Below are positions 9,748-23,281 of a DNA stretch of 64,000 nt, one piece after another. The translations under genes were made by a program, and so were the position numbers. Location of the stretch: NCBI GenBank assembly GCA_007449985.2, contig VIIQ02000134.1:1-64000 (forward strand), in the 5' to 3' direction. The notes under the pieces are model-generated. The model was given only the letters and a program-made list of their open reading frames with translations, had not been told where the DNA came from and did no database searches. This DNA is from Desmodesmus armatus (lineage: Eukaryota > Chlorophyta > Chlorophyceae > Sphaeropleales > Scenedesmaceae). Positions within the stretch are counted from its first letter, which is position 1; the number at the start of each line of letters is the position of its first letter.

Positions 9748-12700
9748 GAGGCAGCTGACACCTTGCTATGGGTGGACCTGGAGGCACCGGCCGTTTGCCT
9801 GACTGAACAGTGAGTGTCTGCTGCCCCAGTCATCTCCTTCTTTAGTCTTGCGACTGATGAGGCACACCTTGATGCCACGAGCATCATGCACTTATGATCA
9901 TGCATCTGATAGGACTTCATTTCTCGTTGCAGCTGGGAAGATGGTCCAGTCCATCACCAGCTGCCAGCCAACATCGCCGTCAACGTACATACGCCAGACA
10001 CCTGTGAGGTGGACGAGGTGAGGGCTTGCTGAAAGCAGCGTGGCAGCCGTGTGTGCAACTCCAGGAGTGTGTGTCACCAACCTCTGATGTGCTGGCTGTC
10101 CTCACAGGAGCCCATCACATGCCAACACAGCTGCCAGTGACCTAAACAACACTGCTGATGCAGGAGATGCCTTGTATGTTTGGTGTGTTGCGCCCTCCAG
10201 CCCCCTCACTGCAATCTCTGAGTAGTGTTGCCCTCTGTGCCTGCAGGAGGTGTCTATTGCCACCATCACATTCGTGGACCGGCGTGGGGCTGAGCTGTTT
10301 GGCACCCTGGTGACCAGCATTATTCCTGAATGGCAGTCCATGCGCCAATGTGAGCTCTGGCCCTGCCTTGACCACTGACACTGCACTCATTTGATTGCTG
10401 GACGTCTATGTTGGCCTCGTTGATGCCTACATTCAAAGCAGCTTGCAGCAGCCCAAAGGGCTTCTGATAGAGAGCAGGCCCCTACCTCGTCGTGTATAAA
10501 CCGGCAAATGTGGATGCCCTGCTTTTGCCTGCAGGCACAGCTGGCAAGTCCCTCCTGGTCCTGGCAGACCACTGGCTGGTTTCAGAAGACCAGCAGGTGT
10601 GAACACTCGATCGTCTTGGCTTTGCTGCCACATGCAGAGCAGCCGTGTAGCTCTGTGGCAGCTGACACCACTGTCGCGCCCCACGCTGTTGCCATCCTGC
10701 AGCAGCAGTGGCAGTGCATGTCATTGCTTTGCTTGCGCACTCAGTGCAGTGCATCGGCTCAGTGACCGGGCTTACGGAACTGGCTCCCTTTTGCAGGCTC
10801 TGAAGCTTCAGCACCCTGATGGGCACATCAGTGTTGTTCTGCAGTTGGATGTTGGCCATGGCAGCATCCAGGCAGAGGTTGTGCAGGGTGGGCAGACATG
10901 CAAGTGAGTGTCCTCATGCCCTGGGAAAAAGCAGTTATGAAGTATGCTTGAGTGGCAGCACACCCTGACACCACCTTGGACGCCAACAGGCAAAAAGACA
11001 ACCATGTGACGTTCATGACATCCCATCGACACTTGCTGCATATGCGTAATTGTTTGGCTTGCTGGCATGTAATGGCGCGCAGGGTGTGCGGTAGTTGTGC
11101 TGTAACATGCGCCAGCCGCAGCCAAGGGACCGTGCGCAAGTATTCACCCAGTATCCGTCCTGGCAGCTGACAGCCGCCCCCCCCCCCCATCGTGCAGGCG
11201 CTACATGGCCAGCTGCTTTGATGAGATTAGCAAGCTGCTCAGGAAGCACAGCAGACCACAGCAGAGGCTGGACAAGGTGGTGCACACGGTGCTGAAGGAG
11301 CTGAGGCCCAGCACATCTTCAGTGGAGCACCTGCTGGCCAAGCTGGAGGCGGCAGCCCAGCAGCTCAAGCGGGCGCCGTCAATGTGAGGGTTGCCGCTGG
11401 CCTGTGTCTGCAGTGACACCTGATGATGGTCGCAAGCTGAGCTGCTGTTGCCCGCTCGAACAGGGGGTTGCCCACGACGGAAGTACTCGACCACAATGGA
11501 AAAATGTGCATAAAGTCTTGAAGGGATCAGAAAGTGACGACTGGCTTGGTCTGTGTTCTGCAGTGAGTCCAGAAAAGTGGTATGCGTCTGAACCAACTCC
11601 TCTGGGCATGCCTGTGTTGCTGCTGCAGGGCGCAATGGTGCCGTGGCGGCATCATGGCAGCGCTTGTGGACTGTGCGGCGGGCCTTGGCGGCAACAGCAG
11701 CAGCCAGCGCCCCCAGCGGCAGTCAACAGGAGGCTTTGACCTCTTCTGCCAGCATCAGCAACACAGAAGCAGGAGCATGCCTGGAGCACCACCTAGCCAG
11801 CAAAGCCAAAGCAGCAGCAGTGAGCAGTTGCAAACCATCCAGGCCCTGTCAGAGTGCTGCTGTGTGGTTCTACTCCTTGCAGCAGACCAGGAACAGCAGG
11901 CAAAGCTGATGATGGACTGTGTCTGCAGAGCGCTTGCAGGGCGTGCGGAGCAGGCTGTGCCTGTGCTGCAGCTCCTGCGCATGCTCCTGCGGCAAGTGGG
12001 TGCTCTGCATGAGGTTGCTGCCAACAGGGCAGCAGTGTCTGCACAGCTGCACCAGGTGCGTCGGTCTGTTGACGACCAGACCTGCAAATGGATGCTGTGC
12101 CTGCATGGCTTGGCACATTGGTGGCAGGTGACGCAGCCAGGCAATCTGCACAACGCTCTACTTTTGAAGCCCACTCTGCACGACGCTCTTGCCTTGCTGC
12201 TCCTGGCCCCTAGTGACTGTGACACATGGAAGTCCAGGCGGCTACCCAGCTCACATGCCAAACCTTTGTTGTTCCTGCCCTGCTAGGCTTGCCGCAACTC
12301 GAAGCTCTTGCAGCAGCTGCAGAGTTGCTACAGTGCAACTCTGTCCCATCTGCCGCTGAGCTCTCAGCTGGAAGGGCTGAGTGCAGATGATGGGGCGTCA
12401 GGGCTGTCCACGCCTTCAGGTCGGGCGGGGCTCATGTCTATGTCTCGTTATTTGATGTTTGTGTTAGGTCTATGTTATGCCTGGGTTTTGTTAAACGTTT
12501 GGTATGTATGCTGCTGGCTGCGCAACTTGGTCCGCCAGCATTGCCTGTCAACTGCGTTGCAGAGCCATTGCGTTGCATGAGCTGTATTGTGCAGGCGCGC
12601 CTGCCGACCTGAGTCGTGTTGTGTACACCTGCAGGTCAACATAAAAGTGTGGTTGCTGTGCCAGCTGAGCAGAAGCCGCCGATGGGCCAGCCAGGCAACT

Positions 12701-15700
12701 GGCCTGACTCACCCCAGCAGCCAGACTATCCTGCCGGCCTGCTGTTCAGGCAGGCCTATATTCCCAGGCTGCACCTGCCGGCTGCAAGCATGTCTGCCCA
12801 CAACAGCTCCAGCCGCCTATCCCATGTGGAGGGCTCAGCACAAACAGCAGCAAGCAGCAGTCGTAGGTACGACAGCCTAACACACTGGCAGGCTGGGGTG
12901 CGGCAGCATCTCGGCAGACGATCACATGCATGTGTGGGTGGCTGACATCAAATGTGCAGAATATGGAGCAAAGCGGTAGCAGCTGGAATGGTTGCTGTGA
13001 CAGGCTTTGTCCGCACACTGTGTACTGTTCTGTGTTGAGATCAGGCAGAGTGTGCTCTAAACAGCTGCATTCATTGCAAACAACTTCCTTGCATTGCATG
13101 CATTGCTCAGCACATGTTGCTGAGCAAGCAGCTGACCAGGTGTTGCATGCTCTGTTTGGGTGCTGCAGCCTCACAGGTGACGACAAGGGTGCACCATCAG
13201 GGCGTGAAGCTGCAGCCACCTCCTTTGTGAAGGCACTGCAGCAGCTGAGCTACAGCTGTGGCCAGAGTGTCATGGCGACGGACCTTGCCGCCTTTGTGAC
13301 GCACAAGCAGCTGCTGGGTGGTGTGCTGGTGTTGGAAGCGACGCTTCTGCACAACAGGACAGCTGGTGACAGCAACCAATCAGGTGTGTGGTGAAGGTGT
13401 GCAACTGGGCAGCATGCAGTCTGCTCGCTGCGTGCACATGTCATCGGGCATCCTGCAGGCCGAAGGTATGGACATTGTTGTCCTGAGTCCCCTGGTGGCC
13501 TTTTGTGCTTGCTGTCATGTGCCGTATGCTGCCCTGCAGGTGGTGGAGCTGGCTCGCTCTCAGGTCAGGGCAAACCAAGCTTTGAGCAGTTGGCAAGACT
13601 GCCCTTGACTGCACAGCTGCAATTTGAGCTGCTGGAGGTGTTGGTAGTGTTGGCAGAGGCGCCCACCTGCGACCTGGTATTGCCCAGGTGCGGCTGCCTC
13701 GCATGCACCAGACAGGCCTGACCTCATGGCATGAGACTGGCGGTTGGCTGGCAATGGTCATGGTGACATCGCTGAGCCTAGCATGTGCGTGCAAGACCCA
13801 GCTCTGGTCACTGCTTGCAGGTCATGGGAGTGCTTGCTGCTCAGCCCATTTTTGGGGCATGCACCATCCTGGGTCCAAGCTGATGCTGCTGTCGTCAGCA
13901 AGGCGCTGACGGAGCAGGCCTACGGTCAGATGCGCAGGTCGACACTGAAGGTATGTTGGCTGCTCCTGTGGTCCTGTGCTGCGTCACGCATACAACAAAG
14001 CTTACATGACAGCAGCATCAAACTTACAAACTTTGGGACAGGAGTATCTGTACCATCAAGCTACTTGCCTTGGCCTTGCTTGTACTGTCAAGAGCCTCCT
14101 CGGCCCATGAGTGAGCGACTAGCTGTGCCTGTTGCTGTGCGCTGCAGCTCATACAGGCCTACGGCCCGTTGTGGCACATGAGTCTGTCCGGCAGCAGCAG
14201 CAGCAGCAGCAGCAGCAGCGCACAAGGGGTAACACAGTCCAGCGTCAGCATCCACCATCCTGTGCTGGCGCAGTTTAAGCTGCAGCTTGTTGCCGCCAGT
14301 GATGCGGCAAAGTCAGGTGAGGGTTGGCAAGAGGGTCTGGTGGCCTGCTAATGGCTGGCTTGTGGGGGTACTGGGCTTATACGAACCAGCTGGACAGCAG
14401 CGGCGGCTGTGGACACCTGAGGGAGGACATTCAGTGAACCCAGTGCACCCTGTTTACTGTGTGTGCTGTCCTGCAGGTGCATGCATGCACGGTGTGTGCG
14501 CACAGCTGCTGTTGCTGCTTGTGGACTACCTGCGCATCCTGCAGCACACCAAGCTGGCAGACATAGCGTGCTTCATGTTGGGCGGTGTGCTGGCACAGCA
14601 GGAGCACATGCTGCGCTCAACCCGGGTTGAGCACTGGCCCTGGGAGGCTGTGGAGCACATGGACGCACTGGTCCAACTGTATGCGCAGCTACTGCAGCAG
14701 GTGAGGCCTGTGCATGTGCATGCGCAGCTCCACCTGCAGTGAGGGCAGTCCAGTTTGCGCCAATGGCTGCATGTGGAACAACAGCAAGCGGAAGCTGGGG
14801 CACAGACTAGTCCAAATCATTCTGGCAGCCCACTTCAAATGTGCCGGATCAACTGTGGCCCGTTTTAGGTGGTTATCGTCCTCCCTCTCTGCCTCCCTGC
14901 AGGTCACCTGTGCCCTCAGCGCCAGTTGGCTGCTAGGAGTGCTGGGAGCGAAGCTGAGAAGCAGCAGGTCGGGCCCGTTCTTTTCGCCGGCTGGAGACAG
15001 CAGCGGCAGCATGAGTAGCCCGGGCCCCCACACACCTGTGCCTGCAGATTCGTTGCAGATGGTGCTGGACTTCATGCAGACATACCTCGCGCACTTGACA
15101 GCAGCAGCTGAAAGCCTGGGCAACAGGCCAGCAGCAGCCTCAGCCGTGGTTTCTGAAACTGCTGCCAGCGGCATTAGCAGCAGCAGTGGTGTGTCAGCTT
15201 CAGTGGAAGCGGCTCTGCGGCAGTGTGGTGCTGGCGCTGGTGCACGTGTGAGCGAGTTCAAGGCACACTGCTGGGTGCTGTTGAGCCGGCTGCTGCAGCT
15301 GGCTTCCCACCAGCGCAGCGTCAGGTTGCCAGGTGAGCCAGTATCTGAACCAGCAGAGAGTCAAGCCAAACAATGAGCAATGCCTTGGGTGTTGGGGGCA
15401 TGCAAAGTGCAGTGGACAGCACAACTTTCATGTTGCATGTAGTTATCCTGCGCCTGACCTTATGACTTCTGGTGTGCTGCTGTGCCACAGAGCCGCCATT
15501 GTCTCCTTTGGTCTCCAGGGCTCCCAGCAGCAGCTCCCTGCAGCACCCCACAGAAGCAGGTGGCAGCCGCACGCCAGGTGCTCTGGCCTCCCCCAAACGC
15601 CCCATGGGCCTAGGCCGCTTGATTGATGGCAGCGGCAGCTACAGCACGGCGACGCCCCGGTCAGCAGCGCCCAGTGAGCTCTGCTCACCTGCATCCAACA

Positions 15701-18700
15701 AGAAGCCGGCATTGCCGCCGTTGGCATTGGATGGCAGCGGCACCTACAGCAGGACGCCCTCAGCCTCCACCTTGACGCCCCTCACTAGCAGCAGGCAGGA
15801 GGGCCTGGTGGGCTGTGGGGGGGTCCTTGGCCAGGCTGCACATGCCACTGGGAGCACGGACGGGTCTGTCTCAGGGCGTTGCAGCATCTGGCAGCTGCTG
15901 GTGGAGCAGCTGATGGTGAACAGCAGCGTGGGGCAGGCGACAGTGCTGCAGCACATCGATGCCACACACAATCACAAGCTGCACCCGTGCCTGCAGCAAG
16001 CGGTACGTGGCTCTGGGTCTGAGTGTGTCCAGCATCCATCCATGTGCGGCTGAGTGCAGACGTTCATGTGATACTGAGCTGTCTGCGTGCACAAGTTGCG
16101 CACAAGGACCGTGCATGAGACTTGCTGCTCTAGGTTTTCGGCCTTCCCCCTCCCTTTCACCCACAACCACCACCGCCGCCGCCACCACCGCCACTACCAT
16201 ATGCACACATCCACCACTGGTGCTCACCTTCTGGACTCTGTCATCTGCCGTGCGTGTGACTGCACCTTTCATGCTGGCACAGGTTGTTGGCTTCCTGTCC
16301 ATCGCACTGGGTATGCCAGACTCGTATGCCTTCAGCAAGCCACAGCTGGCAGAGTTCTATGTGCACCACCACTTCTTGTACTTCACCCAGCACTACCACA
16401 AGCTGCCGTCCTCTGGGTCAGTAGTGGCCGCATTGTGCAAGAGCCACCTGCAGGTAAGGGCTGAGCAGCTGACTGCAGGAACCACCCGAGTAGGTGGGGG
16501 GCCGCACAGGATTGTGGTCAGTGTTGGCATGGTCCGACACGGGAACCCGGCCCACCACCTGCAACTGCACTGCTTCCACGATTATAATCACTGGCAGGCA
16601 ATGTCACTGATGTGTGGCGACTGTGTGTGCGTTTGACACCCCCCCCCCTAATAATCTGCACCAATGGAGCGCACCACATGCAACCGTATTGCACGCATGT
16701 ACTATTTCAGTGTTGCCTGCAGCCTGCACACCTTGCATCCACGGCCAGCACGGCTGCCAGTGCCACCAGTGCCTACCTGCCCCTGCCTGTGCTGCCCACC
16801 AGGTACTGCTTGCTCTGTGCCACCAGACAAGTGGTGCCAATCAGGTGCGGCGGCGCTTCCTGCAGCTCAAGGTGCTGGAGTTCCTGGCACGGGAGGCAAG
16901 CCTGGAGTACATGTGCCTCCACAACCAGCTAGCAATCAGCCCGGGCAGCAGCACCTGCAGCACGCCGCTCTCGACCAGCAGGACAGGCAACAGCTGCCGC
17001 ACCTCCGCTCGGGGCCCCACGGACCCTGGGGTGGCGCCTGCTGGGGCAGGGGGCAGCCCGGGCCTGGCTCCAGCCGCGCTGCTTGCTGGTGGGGCTGGCT
17101 GGGAGGGCAGCCTGCACAGCGCCCGGGGACCCGCCAGCAGCAGGCTGTGGTCCAGCAGCCCCGGCTGCCAGGCCAGCGCCCGGTCAGCACTCAGCACTCA
17201 ACGCAGCTGGAGCACCAAGGCCCTGTGCCCTGGGGTTGAGGACCCTGCAAGGCGGCATGCCCAGCAAAGGAGCGGGAGCCAGGGGCCCATGGCAGCAGCG
17301 CAGCAGCCCATCTCCTTCGAACTGGAGACGTTCCGCGCTGCAGGGGCAGACCTGCTGCTGACCGGCAGCAGTGGACTGCTGACAGGAAGCAGTGCGGTGC
17401 TGACAGGGAGCAGCGGGTTCCTTACTGGTGCAACCGGCCAGTTCTCTGCAGGCAGCGCAGGGCGTGGTAGCAGTGGAGGGGCAGATGCCCAACAGCAGCA
17501 GCAGGTACCCACCAGGTTGGGCTCCAGTGTGCAGGCAGCAGTGCAGGCCTTTGAAGCAAAGGCGTCAGAGTCGGCTGCAGTCCTTCCTATGCTGCCTCGC
17601 CCCCAGCCACCCAAGTTGGCAGCACCTGCTGCTGCTGGCGGCCGCCGGCAGCCGGGGCACATGCGGCTGGTGTGTGCTGTAGACTGTGCTGAGGCCGCAC
17701 CTGCTGCTGTAGGTCCAGGGGCTGCTGCTGGCAAAGCTGCCCACCCCACCTGCCTCTGTGTAGGCCAACAGGATGTGCTCAGTGCCAACAACACTGTGCA
17801 ACAGCAGCAGGGGCCACCCTGGGAGCAGCGGCTCGCAGGCCGGGGCATCAGGCAGGCTGTCGTACCACCCCCCATCCCGATGCTGAAACTGCCTATGCAC
17901 AGCTCCACCAGCGCCTGTGTGAACAGTGCAGGCAGCAGCTGCAGGAACCAGCCCCTCGAACACTCAGGCAGGCTTGCCTGGCAGCCGCTGGGGAGTCCCC
18001 AGGGTGATGGTGCACCAGGATATGGACTGCCAGCCGCAGCAGGACTCAGCAGCCCCTGTGGCAGCAGCAGCACGGAGGGTGCAGGTGGTAGCAGTGAGGG
18101 TGTTGCATCGCCCAGGGGCGATATAGAGGGCTGGGAGGTGCCTGCCAGTGTGCGCAGCCAGCGGCGCATCAAGCAGCCGGAGCTCACTGGCGACGCCTCC
18201 TGGGACAACATCATCATAGACACGTGGGAGCGAGAAACAGGCCTGGAGTTCCAGTTTGACGGGCTCTCAGAAACTGACACAGCCAGCTGCAGCGGCAGCA
18301 GCAGGGGAGGTGGCAGCAGTGGCAGCACTCCACGCACGGCCGTACCCTGCAGCAGCAGCAGCAGCAGCAGCCCCTGCCAGCCAGCAGAACCAGACCAGGC
18401 GGGATCAGGTGGCAGGGCCCTCCCGTGGTCACAGCTCGCCGATGCAGCGGCCCCGCCGCAGCTGCAAGAGGTTCCCGCTCCCGCCACGACCTGGTGCATG
18501 CCTCAGCTTGGGCTGGATGCGGCAGGGAGGCCGTGCAGGTGGATTAGCAGCAGTGACAGTGTGGAGGAGGCCACTGCACCAGCGGGTCTAGCGCAGATCC
18601 TGGGGGAGCAGCACCCAGGGCTGCTGTATGCAGCACCCGCGGCCGTTGCGAGCGACGAAGGTACCCGGCTGTGTGCTGATGCCGCCCAGAAGGTCAGCAC

Positions 18701-21700
18701 CAGCTGTGACAGCGGCTATCCTGCAGCAACTGCTGGCGGAGGTGCTGATGCTAAGCTTCAGATGCCAAAGCTGCAGATCAGCATGCTGCAAGGCCCAGCT
18801 GCCAGTGGTGGCACCATCTCTCCTGCACGTATGCAGCTGCAAAGCAGCTACAGGAAAGGGTACGACCTAGAAGAGGACCTGGAGCACGACTGGGAGCAGT
18901 ACGAAGTGACAGGACACTGGGGAGACAGCGACTGCGGGGAGCTCTGCAGTGAGGCCAGTGCCAGCCCTGACAGGCAGCGGCAGCAGCAGGTGCCCAGCCT
19001 TGTGCCGCAGCTGCCGCTGCCGCAGCAAGGGTGGCGGCAGGTGCCAGCGGTGCACTTGCCACACCAGCAGCCAATCACTGGGCAGTGGAAGCAGCAGCAA
19101 GACTGCCACTCTCCTCGGCAGTCCGTCCCAAGCTCAGCTGACACGCAGGCGCATGCAGACGTGCAGGTTACCAAGCGCAAGTCACCCAGCAAGCAGGTGG
19201 TTGTGGGCAGAGCTGGCATGCCAGTCACAGTGGGACTGCGGGCTCATGCGCTGGTGGACTGCGAAGGCGGCTGCAGCAGCAGCAGTTTGGAGGGCGAGGA
19301 CGAGTCATGCAGCAGCGACATGGAGCTGGCTGACACCAGCAGTGCCCGCACATGCACTGGCTGTCCGGGGTGAGGGGCTTTCCTGATGGAACAGATGACA
19401 CATCCCATCTGCCTGGTTTAGATCTTGATCGTGTCCACACTGCACTCTTCAGGTGCAGCATCTGATGCATCTGCTCCTCAGCATGGAGTGCGTAACTAGG
19501 GACCCATTAATGAAGGGTATAGTTTCACATGACACCTTGGCAGCGCAGCAAGCCAGTATGGGCCTGCAAGAGGCAGGCCTGCTTGCTGCAGACGCTGCCA
19601 ACGTGTGTCCATTTTGCCCCGACCTTGCCTGTCTGCCTCCCACAGGGCTTTTCCCAACCAAAGCGCTGCTGGCCCTGCTCAAGGTACCCCAGTGCCCCTC
19701 CTCAACATGACCCAGGTGCACCAGCAGACAGGACACCTAACCATGCTGCAGGCGCCCCCTGCATCAAGTGACGGCAGCGAGGCAGGCTTCAGCAGCAGCA
19801 CCCGCACCACCACAGCAAGCGGCAGAGCTCGCTACGCAGCCAGCATCCCTGTAATGCCGCTGTCCACCTCTCGCCTGAGCTGTGGCGGTGGGGCGGACAG
19901 CAGCAGGCGCAGCTGCAGCCACTATCTGGCAGGGGCTGAGCCCAACAGCATGCATCTGGGGGCAGCAGCAGCAGCGTTAGCCCAACGGCCACCTGCCGGC
20001 TGGTCAACCGAGGCTGTGCCAGTGGCGGCCATGCTTGCAGCAGGTGCCAGTGGGGGCGACCCTCTCTGCACAATGTCACGCGTGTGTGGCAGCGACGTGT
20101 CGGCGGGGCTGTACGCTGTGCACCGAGCCAAGTGTGGGCTGTACATGGACCCGGAGCTGCATGTGCTGTGCCTGGAGCTTGCCCTGCATCTGATGGTGAC
20201 GCCCACTGGGCAGCTGGACAGTGTGCAGTTGCCGCATGAGCCGTCAGGTGCGTGAACCCATTGGGCCCCCCCCCCCTCGCCGCCCTCCTCACAGAGGGTC
20301 GCCCATTCTCTTGTGAGTGGCTGTTGTATGTTTCTCACTACATGCTGTAAAGGAAGGCGCGCATGCGGCTGCCTCCACAAGTAGGCCTGTTCATTGCAAT
20401 TCGCAGTGTCACTTGGTGTGCATACCCACCCTGATGTGGTGGTGTATTGTGCTGTGCCCCTCCTTGCAGACGTCTCCTTGCAGCGCAAGGTTCTGTTGCT
20501 GCTGGAGCACCTGTCACACAGTGACAACATCCACACAGTCTGCCACTTGGCGCAGCGGGCATGTCAAACCCTTCGCCAGCAGCAGGATCAGCAGCAGCAG
20601 GGTCTGCTGCCATTGTGTGGCAGCAGCAGCAGCAGCTGCAGCAGTCCTGAGTACCACCAGCAGCTGCAGCATCAAGTGGATGCAGCGTGCGTTCTCACGC
20701 ACAGTGCTGCTGCTGATCTGGCCGAGGGGAGCCTGGCACCTCACGCCAACCTCGCCAGCACCAGAGATGCACAGCGCGAGCTCCGCAGCGCCTGTTGGAC
20801 CGTGTGGGAGCCCAGCACCTTTGTCCGGCCAGTCAGGAGCGCAGGAGGCAGCAGCAGCATGAGTGGCAGCAGCGGCAAGATGGGCAGCAGCGCCCTAGCT
20901 GCTGCAGATGCCGCCATTGGTCTGGCTGGCAGCACGCTGCGGCTGCTGAAGCTCCTGTCGCTGCCTGTGCTGGACTTGAGCAGCTTGACAGTCGGCAGCA
21001 TGATCAACAAGGGGGCCTTCAGCGAGGTTTTCGCAGGCACGGTGAGTAGCGCAGCCAGCTGGCTACAGGGGCCTAGCATCCTGTGTGATGGCAGCCAGCA
21101 ACACAGCGCAGCACAGCACACCTCATATTTATTTACACCCTTGCTTGCACCCACCCGGTCCACTCACACACCTGGGACAGCGGTTGGGGAGGGAAGCACA
21201 GCTGGGTGCTTGCTGCTTGGTCACACTGGCGCTCAGGTCGACATTCACCTGCTTGCTGCACGAGTGCATGTGGTGTTGCAGCATCGTGCTGTGCATGGCA
21301 GACATGTTAGTCATCTCGTGCCACCCAACGTTTGTGTCCTGTTGGCCTGGTCTTTTCTTGCCTACAGCTGCGACAGGCTGATGGCGAGGCCCCTTTGCCT
21401 GTCGCCCTCAAAGTGATGGACTGCAGCGAAGATGACGCATGCAGCTTTGAGCGGGTGTACAATGAGGTGGGCAGATCAAGTTAAAAGGCTTGAGCCACTG
21501 GATGGGCGACCTGCTGTGCGGTTCAGCCTTCGTGCACCATTGCCTCCACTTTCCTGCTGGCAATTCATTGAAGGAGGGAGGCCATGAGAATGCCCAGCAG
21601 GGCAAGCGAGCCTCATCCTCAAAGTGCATGAATGGGACCAGCCTACATATATGTGTGGGAACGAGCTTGCGATTGGCAGTCAGGTTGCCGCTGTGGGCTG

Positions 21701-23281
21701 AGTGCATTGAGGCTGTGCTGCATGCTGTTTCACTCTGGACAACAGGAAGGGCGGTAGGTCTTTGCTGGGCACACGTGCAGATACGCTATAAATAGGAGGT
21801 GCTTCGCAAGCCTTGCTATCCAGGGGCCTGAGATGATTTCACCAAGGAACCACGCCTGTGCTGCATGCCTGGCCTGTAGGTTGCCAGCCTTGACGCCCTG
21901 CGCGGCCAGGCCTCCGTAGTGCCGCTGCTGGAGTATGGTGTCACATCCAGCGTCAGTGGTGCACGCCAGTGGGTGCTGGTGTTCCCACAGTATGCAGGCT
22001 CTCTGCGGGAGTGGCGGCTAAAGTGGCGGGGCAAGGGTCTCAACACACAGGACCTCCCGTATACCTACGCTTGTTCATAAGAGTGAGCACTCAAGCTCGC
22101 AAAGGCAGGGGCTAAAGTCAAGCATGTGTGATGCTGCTTTGCTCACATATCGAACGCCTGCCCACGTGTTGGGTTGTTACACAGTAGAACACCTCTATAG
22201 GGATCAAATGGGAAGTTGAGCTTGCTGCCCTGTTGAAATGCCCACGGCGCCTGGCTGACACACACATGTAGGTGCGCATGCGCCCGCATGTACTCCTCCT
22301 CAGGACACTGGTGACACTGTGAGTTTGCAACTGCATGCCTTGCCTCCACAGGTTGCTCGGGCTGTTGCTGTGCTGCACGCGTCCAACATTGTGCACTTTG
22401 ACATCAAGGGGGACAACGTCTTGCTGGAGGAAGGCTTCAACCCGGCCGAATCAGGCCGTGGCTGCAGTCACAGCAGCACCTCAGCAGCCCTCAGCAGCCG
22501 CCAGGACCTGAGCAGCAGCAGGCTGAGCGGCAGCAGGTTTGGCAGCAGCGCAGTGGTCCTGGCTGACTTTGGTGATGCGTTGATGCTTGAGAACGCTCAC
22601 GCCTCCAGCCAGCGCCACCGGGGGACAGAGCTATTCAGCAGTCCAGAGATGCTGCTGCTGCACGCGGGGCGCCAGCACGCACAGCACGCACAGCACGACA
22701 GGCGCAAGCACAGGGGTGTGCATGCGGCACATGATGTGTGGAGCCTGGGCTGCACCCTGTACGAGCTGCTGACTGGCACAGTGCTGTTCGAGGAGGAGGT
22801 GAGCTCATGGCAGCTGGTGGGTGGTCATCGCCAATGCACTGTCGTTCCTGTTGACAGAGGTTGCTGCGGGCAGAGAATTGGTACCGCAGCTCACGTGTTT
22901 GGTGCGTACCGACAGCCTGAACCTGCAGCGGCCAAGTCAGCAACTGTTCTTGGCACACTGAATGATCACATGTTGATATATTCAATGCATTACACCTCAC
23001 CTGTCGGCCGTCGTGTGCTGTCTGTACGGGGTGCGCAGGGTGTGGGCCGCATCACTTCATACAGCAGCAGCCAGAGCTCGGGCGGTGGCGCAAATGGTTT
23101 GCAATCGGATGGACGCGGCTGGGGCGTGCTGAATGCGCGGGAGAAGGCGGCCCTGCAGCACCACAGGGGTTGTATAGAGCTTGTAGAGTCGATGCTGGTT
23201 GGCGAACCCAACTGGCGGCCCACTGCAGAGCAGGTGATCGTGAAAGCACAGAAACTGCTGGCGGCTGACAACAGCACGTGA
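9748..23281 (+). CDS. Large multi-exon protein with C-terminal protein kinase domain
   Basis: Exons read by eye: 9748-9809, 9935-10017, 10247-10349, 10535-10596, 10797-10903, 11198-11383, 11629-12055, 12287-12419, 12635-12866, 13169-13383, 13540-13686, 13821-13950, 14148-14316, 14477-14700, 14903-15332, 15491-16002, 16283-16453, 16723-16802, 16827-19369, 19646-20247, 20470-21041, 21368-21466, 21880-~22059, 22352-22798, 23039-23281. Most junctions checked agree in phase. The N-terminal third (ITFVDRRGAELFGTLVTSII..., then helical Leu-rich stretches) matches no family I know; an ARM/HEAT-like fold is possible. A long Ser/Gly/Gln-rich part follows, then the kinase. The 5' end is not resolved, and the junction after ~22059 does not fit in phase. 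The N-terminal half could be a separate gene, but continuous phase argues for one. Confidence 0.65.
14184..14219 (+). repeat. (CAG)n microsatellite coding a Ser run
   Basis: About ten AGC/CAG units inside a kinase-gene exon, read as poly-Ser in the coding frame. Confidence 0.85.
16827..19369 (+). other. Giant low-complexity exon of the kinase gene (~848 codons)
   Basis: One exon of about 2.5 kb, open throughout, starts with a helical segment (RRRFLQLKVLEFLAREASLEY) and then becomes Ser/Gly/Gln/Pro-rich. Around 17350-17450 it carries a short internal repeat, LLTGSSG-LLTGSSA-VLTGSSG-FLTGATG. Acidic patches occur near its end (YDLEEDLEHDWEQYE). It is probably an intrinsically disordered linker before the kinase domain, rich in potential phosphorylation sites. 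Confidence 0.6.
20470..23281 (+). other. Serine/threonine protein kinase domain of the 9748-23281 gene
   Basis: Visible motifs in order: a glycine-rich loop variant (VGSMINKGAFSEVFAGT, 20994-21041), VALKVMD with the ATP-binding Lys (21368-21466), a hinge-like VLVFPQYAGSLREW (21880 onward), the catalytic loop HFDIKGDNVLL (22352-22798), the metal-binding ADFGDAL, SSPEM in place of APE, and DVWSLGCTLYELLTG. The last exon has the C-lobe Arg (EPNWRPTAEQV). Lys, catalytic Asp and DFG are all kept, so it is probably active. The Arg of HRD is Phe, making it a non-RD kinase, usually not regulated by activation-loop phosphorylation. A ~70-residue Ser-rich insert sits between the catalytic loop and DFG. 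Confidence 0.85.

Noticed and set aside
17198..18499. 433-codon minus-strand open frame opposite the kinase-gene giant exon
   Set aside because: High-GC antisense shadow with Cys/Leu/Pro bias and no recognisable motif; the plus frame continues in phase with flanking exons.
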